Shown in pieces: positions 8,351 through 13,109 of a stretch of 14,643 nt of DNA; positions within the stretch are counted from its first letter, which is position 1; every line of letters starts with the position of its first letter. The stretch lies in contig CAZEDK010000038.1 of the NCBI GenBank assembly GCA_964511025.1, positions 1 to 14,643 on the forward strand, written 5' to 3'. This stretch comes from CAZEDK01 sp964511025 (GTDB taxonomy: Bacteria > Patescibacteriota > Gracilibacteria > UBA1369 > GWF2-33-10). The position numbers and the translations under genes were made by a program. The notes under the pieces are model-generated. The model made no database searches, had not been told where the DNA came from, and saw only the letters and a program-made list of their open reading frames with translations.

Positions 8351-8356
8351 ATTATA
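8351..8356 (-). promoter_or_regulatory. Likely -10 box for the SDR gene
   Basis: On the minus strand a perfect TATAAT lies so that transcription would begin roughly 15 nt before the ATG at 8329. No good -35 was found at 16-18 nt upstream (ATCATC-like), so the promoter is only partly supported. The short leader matches that of the divergent toxin-antitoxin promoter. Confidence 0.4.
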
Positions 8357-8393
8357 TGATAGCATAAAATGATGATGATTTGTAGTTTTTTTC

Positions 8394-8422
8394 TTGATAA
8401 ACATCTTATTAAGCTTTATAAT
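8394..8422 (+). promoter_or_regulatory. Promoter of the plus-strand RHH/PIN toxin-antitoxin operon
   Basis: TTGATA (8394-8399), a 17-nt spacer and a perfect TATAAT (8417-8422) form a strong sigma-70-type promoter. Transcription would start near 8429, about 18 nt before the ATG at 8447. This decides the antitoxin start, since the upstream in-frame ATG at 8369 lies ahead of the promoter. Confidence 0.8.
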
Positions 8423-8425
8423 AAG
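8405..8425 (+). promoter_or_regulatory. Inverted-repeat operator over the toxin-antitoxin -10 box
   Basis: CTTATTA (8405-8411) and TAATAAG (8419-8425) form a perfect 7-7-7 inverted repeat covering the spacer and the -10 box. Ribbon-helix-helix antitoxins commonly repress their own operon by binding such sites, so autoregulation is inferred. Confidence 0.6.
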
Positions 8426-8446
8426 AATGTTGTTAATTATTCTAAT

Positions 8447-8749
8447 ATGACTACTGCTTCAAAACAAAGTATATGTAAAGTGCAATCAATTTCTATGCCT
8501 GAAGATTTGATTATTGCAGTTGATAAGATATTAAAAGATGATGATATCTCAAGAAGTGATTTTTATAAAAAATTAGTAAATGATTATTTGGATAAAATTA
8601 ATGCAGAAAAACAAGAAAAAGAAATGAAAAAAGCTTTTGACAATTTCGTTTCTGTGTCTAAACAGCTTGGCAAAAAAGATTCTAAAAGTAAGTCTAAAGT
8701 TAAATGGGATATAGTAACATTTATGCGTAAAGATAGAAGGAGTCATTAA
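8447..8749 (+). CDS. Ribbon-helix-helix (VapB-like) antitoxin
   Basis: A 100-residue protein with an N-terminal ribbon-helix-helix DNA-binding fold: the strand KVQSISMPEDLI, then helices through ISRSDFYKKLVNDYLDK. A long charged helix rich in Lys and Glu follows, and a basic tail probably wraps the toxin. It should neutralise the PIN-domain RNase encoded 10 nt downstream and repress the shared promoter. I start it at ATG 8447 rather than 8369 because the promoter -10 box lies at 8417-8422 and the first 26 residues of the longer reading are hydrophobic and unlike the fold. The family could equally be called CopG/MetJ-like. Confidence 0.75.
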   Translation: MTTASKQSICKVQSISMPEDLIIAVDKILKDDDISRSDFYKKLVNDYLDKINAEKQEKEMKKAFDNFVSVSKQLGKKDSKSKSKVKWDIVTFMRKDRRSH

Positions 8750-8759
8750 TTATCAAATC

Positions 8760-9182
8760 ATGTCTAAGATCTATATTGTAGATAACTCTGTTTTGATCAA
8801 AGCTTTACGTGAACGTGAAGAAGATCATGAATTAGCGCTGGATGTTTTGAGTAAACGTTTTAATGGTAATATTGAAATTATATTACCTTCTTTGTGGTTA
8901 TATGAAGCTGGGAATGCAATTTTAAATGTAAAACCTGCTTGGAATGATGAAGAGAAAATAACAGCTTTAAAAAGTTTACAATCACTTAAATTTAAAGAAT
9001 TAAATGTTTTGAACACAGAAAAAGTTTTTGAACTTTGTTCCAAATATGCAGTAACTTTTTACGATGCATATTATCATGCATTAGCAATTCAAGAAGGCGC
9101 GACTTTGATTACAGCGGATATCAAATATTTTATCAAAGCAAAAAAAGCTGGACATATTATTAGGCTGGAGGATTTTAAGTGA
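8760..9182 (+). CDS. PIN-domain ribonuclease toxin (VapC-like)
   Basis: A 140-residue PIN domain, the Mg-dependent RNase fold of VapC toxins, which usually cut tRNA or rRNA when freed from the antitoxin. The four acidic positions are visible: D8 in IVDNSVLIKAL, E49 in WLYEAGNAI, D102 in FYDAYYHALA and D120 in LITADIKYF. Length is normal for the family. It lies 10 nt behind the RHH antitoxin. An AAGGAG at 8737-8742 is the best Shine-Dalgarno match nearby but sits 17 nt before the ATG, farther than optimal. The gene ends in TGA and converges on leuD with 26 nt between, and no clear terminator is seen there. Confidence 0.88.
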   Translation: MSKIYIVDNSVLIKALREREEDHELALDVLSKRFNGNIEIILPSLWLYEAGNAILNVKPAWNDEEKITALKSLQSLKFKELNVLNTEKVFELCSKYAVTFYDAYYHALAIQEGATLITADIKYFIKAKKAGHIIRLEDFK

Positions 9183-9208
9183 AAATTATTGCGCAGTAAG
9201 TCTAGTAT

Positions 9209-9853
9209 TTAGCTTTTCATACTTCTTTCATAGCCCTCAATTTTATCAATAAATCCTAATGTGTAGCCAATCTCATCAGTATTTTTCAAAATGCAGGTTT
9301 TACGGAAAGGATCTATTTCAAAATTAAATTCGCCTAAGTTTGAAACGATCACTTTTTGATTTTTGAGGTCGATTTGAATTTCAGTATTAGGATTTTTTTC
9401 AACTAGCTTGATGATTTGCATTACAGTTTTTTCATCAAATGTGATTGGTAGAATTCCATTTTTCATGCAGTTGTTTCGAAAAATATCAGCAAAAGAAATT
9501 GCAATTATTGCTCGAAAGCCATTATCATAAATTGTCCATGGAGCATGTTCTCGAGATGAACCGCATCCGAAATTGTGTTGTGCAATTATGATTTTTGCAT
9601 CTTTATATTCAGCTTTGTTTAAAGCGAAATCTTCTTTGAGGCTTCCATCGGCATTATATTTCCAGTCACGGAATAATCCTTCTTTGACATCAGATCTGTT
9701 TACGGCTTTGAGATAACGAGCTGGGATTATTTGATCTGTGTCGATATCGTTGATTTTGAGTGGGACGGCGGAGGATTGGAGAAAGTACTTGGTACTTGCC
9801 CGCCTGACTGTATTCGGGCAGGGTACTTGGTACTTCGTATTATTTGATACCAT
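9209..9853 (-). CDS. leuD: 3-isopropylmalate dehydratase small subunit
   Basis: The small (swivel-domain) subunit of isopropylmalate isomerase. With LeuC it converts 2-isopropylmalate to 3-isopropylmalate, and probably also (R)-citramalate to 3-methylmalate. The 214 residues include NDIDTDQIIPARYL (35-48), the substrate-loop motif GCGSSREHAPW (96-106) and FADIFRNNCMKNGILP. Recognisable homology begins near AVPLKIND (29-36). The preceding ~20 residues, including TKYQVP and STKYF, are translated from heptamer arrays and a GC-rich hairpin, so the native N-terminus seems to have been replaced. The start at 9853 lies inside the end of the four-helix-bundle gene (14-nt overlap). An in-frame ATG at 9865 is an alternative. 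Translation probably couples to that upstream gene. Catalytic parts look intact. Confidence 0.9.
   Translation of the reverse strand: MVSNNTKYQVPCPNTVRRASTKYFLQSSAVPLKINDIDTDQIIPARYLKAVNRSDVKEGLFRDWKYNADGSLKEDFALNKAEYKDAKIIIAQHNFGCGSSREHAPWTIYDNGFRAIIAISFADIFRNNCMKNGILPITFDEKTVMQIIKLVEKNPNTEIQIDLKNQKVIVSNLGEFNFEIDPFRKTCILKNTDEIGYTLGFIDKIEGYERSMKS
9784..9835 (-). repeat. Heptamer array and GC-rich hairpin in the leuD N-terminus
   Basis: On the minus strand two AAGTACC-type heptamers (9822-9835), then a 24-nt spacer, then two more (9784-9797). The spacer forms a hairpin with TGCCCG (9797-9802) pairing with CGGGCA (9815-9820) and is strikingly GC-rich compared with its surroundings. The whole block is in frame at the start of LeuD. 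Its orientation is opposite to the array on the other side of the four-helix-bundle gene. Confidence 0.9.
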
Positions 9854-10196
9854 TAATATAAGCATTAAGTAATTTATGAACTCTAGTAATTTGTGAATCT
9901 ATTTTATTAAATTCATCTTGAGAGATATATCCTACATCTTTCGCAGTTATGATTTGATTTTCGACTTCGATTAAAGAACCTTTTGAGTATAAGTTGAATT
10001 GCATCTTTTCCTTTTTACCTGATCTTATAAAACCTTCTGCAATGTTGGATGTTATTGAAATTGCAGCTCTTTTAATTTGGCTTGATAGTCCAAATATTTC
10101 ATCTTTAGGAAATTTTTTTGTTATTTCATAAATCATCAAAACTAATTTATGTGCTTCCTGCCAGACTATCAACTCTTTGAATGAATTTACTTGCAT
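9840..10196 (-). CDS. Four-helix-bundle protein (S23 / 23S rRNA intervening-sequence family)
   Basis: A 118-residue all-helical protein of the S23/TIGR02436-like family. Recognisable parts are SFKELIVWQEAHKLVLMIYEITKKFP, then GLSSQIKRAAISITSNIAEGF, the family's hallmark, and a closing helix pair. Relatives are encoded in intervening sequences of 23S rRNA, and others (Avd) are accessory subunits of diversity-generating retroelements. They form pentamer-like bundles that bind nucleic acid, but the role of free-standing copies is unknown. Neither rRNA nor reverse transcriptase is present here. It sits between leuC (52 nt upstream) and leuD (overlapping its 3' end by 14 nt) and is flanked by inverted heptamer arrays, so it probably arrived as a mobile passenger and is transcribed with the leu genes. 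Confidence 0.88.
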   Translation of the reverse strand: MQVNSFKELIVWQEAHKLVLMIYEITKKFPKDEIFGLSSQIKRAAISITSNIAEGFIRSGKKEKMQFNLYSKGSLIEVENQIITAKDVGYISQDEFNKIDSQITRVHKLLNAYINGIK

Positions 10197-10217
10197 GTTA
10201 TTATTTTAAATATTTTA

Positions 10218-10260
10218 TACCAAGTACTAAGTACCTAAGTACCATGTACTAAATGTACTT
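10218..10260 (+). repeat. Heptamer array across the leuC stop codon
   Basis: About five degenerate 7-8-nt units with GTAC cores (AAGTACT, AAGTACC, TAAGTACC and variants) between leuC and the four-helix-bundle gene. The array reaches into leuC, so the last LeuC residues KYI and the TAG stop (10249-10251) are repeat-derived. Its orientation is inverted relative to the array in leuD. Confidence 0.85.
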
Positions 10261-11652
10261 CCTCACATCCACCACCCTCCCCTCAATCCCTGCCACTGCA
10301 GCCATTATCGGGCTCATCAAGAATGTCCTTCCTTTCGGTCCCTGTCTTCCTTCGAAGTTTCTATTGCTAGTTGAAGCGCAATATTGATCCGGACTAAGCA
10401 TATCACCATTCATGGCAAGACACATACTGCAACCAGGCCTTCTCCATTCGAAGTTTGCATTTTTGAAAATTTGATCAAGTCCTTCAGAAATTGCTTGTCT
10501 TTCAACTTGTCTTGATCCGGGTACAACTAATGCTCTTACGTTCTCAGCTTTTTTTCGTCCTTTTACGATTCCTGCTGCCGCTCTCAAGTCTTCAATCCTT
10601 CCGTTTGTACATGAACCTATGAATACGACGTCAATTTTTTGTCCTTCCATTTTTTGTCCTGCTTGAAGTCCCATGTATGCTAGAGATTTTTCTAGCGCTT
10701 TTTTTGAAATTTCATCAGGCATTTCATCTTGAGTTGGAACGTTTCCTGAAATTTTGATTCCTTGTCCTGGGTTTGTGCCATAAGTTACCATTGGTTCAAT
10801 TTCATCAGCATTTATTTTGATTACTTTGTCATAAATAGCTCCTTCATCAGTCTTAAGAGTGTTCCAATATTCGATAGCTTTTTTCAAGTCTTCACCTTTT
10901 GGAGCAAATTCTCTACCTATAAGATATTCAAAAGTTGTTTCGTCAGCAGCGATCATTCCTGCTCTTGCGCCGGCTTCTATTGACATATTGCAAATTGTCA
11001 TACGTCCCTCCATTGATAAATTTCTAATTGCAGTTCCTGTAAATTCAATTACATAACCTGTTCCACCGTCAAAACCGATTTTATTTATTATTGTTAGAAT
11101 TATATCTTTTGCAGTCACTCCTTTTCCAAGCTTGCCTTCAATATTAATTTCAAGTGTTTTTGCTTTATTTTGAAGTAAGCATTGAGTTGCAAGTACGTGT
11201 TCAACTTCACTTGTGCCAATTCCAAATGCAAGTGCTCCAAAAGCCCCATGTGTAGAGGTATGGCTGTCTCCGCAAACTATTGTCATTCCAGGCTGAGTCA
11301 GTCCAAGTTCAGGTCCGATTACATGTACGATTCCTTGTTTTTCGGTATTCCAATCATAACAAGTAATTTCATGATCTTTGCAGTTTTTGACTAATGTGTT
11401 TAATTGTTTAGTCGCAATCTCGTCAGCTCCTCGTTTGCCATAAAGTTCAGGAAGCGTTGGGCTACTATGATCAAAAGTAGCTGTGTTTCGTTCAGGCTTC
11501 CGAACTTTTAATCCTTTTTTCCTAATATTATTAAAAGCTTCAGGTGAAGTAACTTCATGAAGTAGTTGTCTATCAATATATAGAATTGCAGGACTATTTG
11601 ACTCTTGATGAACTACATGAGTATTCCAGATTTTTTCGAAAAGGGTTTTCAT
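10249..11652 (-). CDS. leuC: 3-isopropylmalate dehydratase large subunit
   Basis: The [4Fe-4S] large subunit of isopropylmalate isomerase, partner of LeuD in leucine synthesis and, with citramalate as substrate, in isoleucine synthesis. Its 467 residues match the length of the Escherichia coli type. The cluster cysteines are C348 (IGSCTNGRIEDL), C408 and C411 (GCSMCLAMNGD). Other aconitase-family motifs include DHSSPT (61-66), CGDSHTSTHGAFGALAFGIGTSEVEHVLATQ and VPGSRQVERQA. The start ATG (11650-11652) overlaps the stop of the RelE-like toxin as ATGA, so translation is probably coupled to the toxin gene and transcription is likely to include the toxin-antitoxin promoter. The last three codons come from a heptamer repeat. 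The protein otherwise looks intact. Confidence 0.96.
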   Translation of the reverse strand: MKTLFEKIWNTHVVHQESNSPAILYIDRQLLHEVTSPEAFNNIRKKGLKVRKPERNTATFDHSSPTLPELYGKRGADEIATKQLNTLVKNCKDHEITCYDWNTEKQGIVHVIGPELGLTQPGMTIVCGDSHTSTHGAFGALAFGIGTSEVEHVLATQCLLQNKAKTLEINIEGKLGKGVTAKDIILTIINKIGFDGGTGYVIEFTGTAIRNLSMEGRMTICNMSIEAGARAGMIAADETTFEYLIGREFAPKGEDLKKAIEYWNTLKTDEGAIYDKVIKINADEIEPMVTYGTNPGQGIKISGNVPTQDEMPDEISKKALEKSLAYMGLQAGQKMEGQKIDVVFIGSCTNGRIEDLRAAAGIVKGRKKAENVRALVVPGSRQVERQAISEGLDQIFKNANFEWRRPGCSMCLAMNGDMLSPDQYCASTSNRNFEGRQGPKGRTFLMSPIMAAVAGIEGRVVDVRKYI

Positions 11653-11927
11653 AAATTTTTTAGTTTTTTATAAATATCGTGATTTGAGATATGTGTAAAG
11701 GAAATTATGTCTTTTTGAGGATAGTAAAAAATAGCTCGAAAATTTTTATTGATCCGAATCGAATGTAAAGGTTCTTGTATTTTTTCAAAATTTAAAGATG
11801 GATGCTGCGGGTTTAAAAGTAATAATTTCAAATTTTTAAAGAATTTTTTCCGCATTATTGGTGATAAACGTCGTAATTCCTTATCAAATTTTCCGGTTTT
11901 TTGAAATTTTTGAAATTTTAAATTCAT
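11649..11927 (-). CDS. RelE/ParE-superfamily toxin
   Basis: A 92-residue protein with the compact RelE fold: a helical N-terminal half (FDKELRRLSPIMRKKFFKNLKLLLLNP), then the strand-rich end IRINKNFRAIFYYPQKDIISFTHISNHDIYKKL. The R-A-I-F-Y strand and the HDIYK end are typical of RelE/YafQ-like mRNA-cleaving toxins. R57 (LHSIRI) and R64 (NFRAIF), by position in the strands, are candidate RNA-binding or catalytic residues. The AbrB-like antitoxin gene precedes it by 3 nt, and its TGA overlaps the leuC ATG by 4 nt. The ParE gyrase-poison branch cannot be excluded. Confidence 0.8.
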   Translation of the reverse strand: MNLKFQKFQKTGKFDKELRRLSPIMRKKFFKNLKLLLLNPQHPSLNFEKIQEPLHSIRINKNFRAIFYYPQKDIISFTHISNHDIYKKLKNL

Positions 11928-11930
11928 TAA

Positions 11931-12194
11931 TTATTGAAAAGATTCTTCGAATTCTTCTAGAGAATTATATGTAGTTACGTTTCCTTTTCTAATATCTTCC
12001 AGTGCCTCATAAAAATCTGCAAGATCAGGGTCTAATTTTTTGCCTTTTTTAGATAATTTTTCAATAATAGGTCTTATAGTGAGTTCATTTTTATTTATTT
12101 CAATTACAAAATGTTTGGTGTCAAATTTATCTCTCCATGCTTTTGGAAGCGTGATCTGTCCTTGCCCATACATGCTTACAACTGTAGTATTCAT
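11931..12194 (-). CDS. AbrB/SpoVT-type antitoxin
   Basis: An 87-residue protein with an N-terminal swapped-hairpin AbrB domain (about 3-45: VVSMYGQGQITLPKAWRDKF, HFVIEINKNELTIRPI), the GQxTLPKxxR pattern being typical. An acidic C-terminal tail (LDPDLADFYEALEDIRKGN ... SLEEFEESFQ) probably masks the toxin. It should repress its own promoter through the TATAGTA/TACTATA half-sites just upstream and neutralise the RelE-like protein encoded 3 nt downstream. Mixed AbrB plus RelE pairs are known in bacteria and archaea. Confidence 0.8.
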   Translation of the reverse strand: MNTTVVSMYGQGQITLPKAWRDKFDTKHFVIEINKNELTIRPIIEKLSKKGKKLDPDLADFYEALEDIRKGNVTTYNSLEEFEESFQ

Positions 12195-12209
12195 ATTATT
12201 TATTATAAA

Positions 12210-12231
12210 TATAGTATTACTATATATAGTA
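12210..12231 (-). promoter_or_regulatory. Three alternating half-sites, likely AbrB-antitoxin operator
   Basis: TATAGTA (12210-12216), TACTATA (12218-12224) and TATAGTA (12225-12231) alternate in orientation; the last two make a perfect 14-nt palindrome. They overlap the -10 box and the transcription start region, so a bound antitoxin would block the polymerase. The assignment to the antitoxin is inferred from position. Confidence 0.55.
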
Positions 12232-12256
12232 TAAATTCGTTTGTGATTTTAAACAA
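12228..12256 (-). promoter_or_regulatory. Promoter of the AbrB/RelE operon (and probably leuC)
   Basis: On the minus strand TTGTTT (12251-12256), a 17-nt spacer and TATACT (12228-12233) form a sigma-70-type promoter. Transcription would begin about 25-30 nt before the antitoxin ATG at 12194. With no terminator before leuC and an ATGA junction, this promoter probably also reads leuC, the four-helix-bundle gene and leuD. Confidence 0.65.
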
Positions 12257-12260
12257 GTAT

Positions 12261-12674
12261 TTATTTTGAATATTTTTTCAAAAATTCTTTTGGTGTAAAT
12301 GATTTAATTCCGTTTTTTTTAAAATCTTTATCGAGAGTTATAAATTGGAGTTTATGTTTTTTTGATATATACAATTGGAAGGCATCGTCAAAATCAAGTT
12401 TGATTTCTTGCATAATCAGAAAAATTTCTGGAATTTCTTCATAAGGAAGTTCAATTGGAATTAATATTTTCTTACTGACTAGCTTCAAAAAATCATCAAA
12501 GTAATTAATTTTATTTAGTTTCACACATAATATTGCAAATGAGTGTATTGCAAAATTAGTTATAAATATCTTTAAGTTAGTTGTTTCTGGCAATTTTAAT
12601 ATTTTTTGACTTGTAATAAAATCCTGTTGACCTAAAAAAGCAGAACAAATTATATTAGTGTCTATTAGTAACAT
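12261..12674 (-). CDS. PIN-domain protein, probable VapC-like toxin
   Basis: A 137-residue PIN-domain protein. D5 in LLIDTNII is the first metal ligand, LDFDDAFQLYISKK (93-106) the third motif with D94, D96 and D97, and TLDKDF (113-118) the fourth with D115 and D117. The usual second-motif glutamate is not evident: the corresponding helix reads NFAIHSFAIL with H44. I recall a VapC-like branch in candidate phyla that also carries HS here, so this need not mean loss of activity. It overlaps the upstream antitoxin gene by 20 nt, indicating coupled translation. It is likely an RNase toxin, and its target is unknown. Confidence 0.78.
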   Translation of the reverse strand: MLLIDTNIICSAFLGQQDFITSQKILKLPETTNLKIFITNFAIHSFAILCVKLNKINYFDDFLKLVSKKILIPIELPYEEIPEIFLIMQEIKLDFDDAFQLYISKKHKLQFITLDKDFKKNGIKSFTPKEFLKKYSK

Positions 12675-12921
12675 ATTTTTCTATTATAAAATTTAAACCT
12701 ATTTTTGCTGTTTTGACAGGATCCTCGTTTACATGTTTCTCTCCGTTTATTTTATTTAATTTATCCCAGATGTCCTGCGTACAAAATTCTTTTTTTAGGT
12801 AATCTTTTAAAAGATTATTAACAATAGCACTTCTTTTTTTAGAAGGAACCTTTGTTTTCAAATCACTAAAAACTTTTGGATCAAGAGTGAAAAGGACTGG
12901 TTTTGATTTAAGTATTGGCAT
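12655..12921 (-). CDS. Probable ribbon-helix-helix antitoxin of the PIN pair
   Basis: An 88-residue protein with a predicted beta strand near the N-terminus (KPVLFTLDPKVF) and two helices ending KKRSAIVNNLLKDYLKKEF, the usual ribbon-helix-helix layout. A charged tail for toxin contact follows. It overlaps the PIN gene by 20 nt. Perfect AT palindromes lie between its promoter and start, suiting autorepression. It stands directly downstream of leuA on the same strand but has its own promoter. No Shine-Dalgarno sequence is visible. Confidence 0.7.
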   Translation of the reverse strand: MPILKSKPVLFTLDPKVFSDLKTKVPSKKRSAIVNNLLKDYLKKEFCTQDIWDKLNKINGEKHVNEDPVKTAKIGLNFIIEKYVTNRH

Positions 12922-12922
12922 G

Positions 12923-12947
12923 TTAATATATATTAAAAATATTTTTA
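12923..12947 (-). promoter_or_regulatory. Pair of perfect AT palindromes, likely antitoxin operator
   Basis: TTAATATATATTAA (12923-12936) and TAAAAATATTTTTA (12934-12947) are both perfect 14-nt palindromes, overlapping by 3 nt, in the leader of the RHH/PIN operon. The position fits autorepression, but A/T-only palindromes arise easily by chance in such DNA. Confidence 0.4.
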
Positions 12948-12957
12948 CTATATATTC

Positions 12958-12986
12958 ATTCTATATTTTTTGTCATCTAAAGTAAA
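12958..12986 (-). promoter_or_regulatory. Promoter of the minus-strand RHH/PIN operon
   Basis: On the minus strand TTTACT (12981-12986), 17 nt, then TAGAAT (12958-12963), one mismatch from the -10 consensus. Transcription would start about 30 nt before the ATG at 12921. It begins immediately beyond the TAA that closes the leuA reading frame past its TGA. Confidence 0.5.
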
Positions 12987-12992
12987 GCAAGT

Positions 12993-13109
12993 TTAAATCC
13001 TTTCAATCACAACTTTGTCTTTTAATATGAGCGCCCTGTTTAAGGCATTTAGATAAGCAAGAGTCGAAGCAACCATTTTTTCTATGGCACCGTAAATTGC
13101 ATCAACAGG
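12993..13109 (-). pseudogene. leuA: Continuation of leuA past an in-frame TGA
   Basis: Directly after the leuA TGA (13110-13112) the same frame stays open for 38 codons to TAA (12993-12995). The translation is recognisably LeuA: PVDAIYGAIEKM matches the segment following the conserved glycine of the regulatory domain, and ASTLAYLNALNR matches the final helix of the family. Between these two, where the family has about 50 residues of the leucine-binding dimer domain, the sequence runs straight on, as after an internal deletion. Either it is a decayed tail or it is still made by read-through of the TGA. Confidence 0.75.

Larger units (their letters stand above)
9784..10260 (-). mobile_element. 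Candidate cassette: four-helix-bundle gene between inverted heptamer arrays
   Basis: The four-helix-bundle gene is bracketed by arrays of the same AAGTACC heptamer in opposite orientation (9784-9835 and 10218-10260). It separates leuC from leuD, which are normally adjacent or even overlapping. The arrays have changed the LeuC C-terminus and the LeuD N-terminus, as expected for insertion at the gene junction. No transposase, recombinase or target duplication is visible, so movement would need help from elsewhere. This is an inference from arrangement, not a known element. Confidence 0.45.

Noticed and set aside
8369..8446. N-terminal extension of the plus-strand RHH antitoxin
   Set aside because: It starts upstream of a strong promoter whose -10 box is at 8417-8422, and the extra residues do not fit the fold.
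9840..10196. Diversity-generating retroelement accessory gene (Avd) or 23S rRNA intervening sequence
   Set aside because: The protein family fits, but there is no reverse transcriptase, template/variable repeat or rRNA in the window.
9784..10260. CRISPR array
   Set aside because: The repeats are 7-nt tandem units with no regular 30-40-nt spacers, and no cas genes are present.
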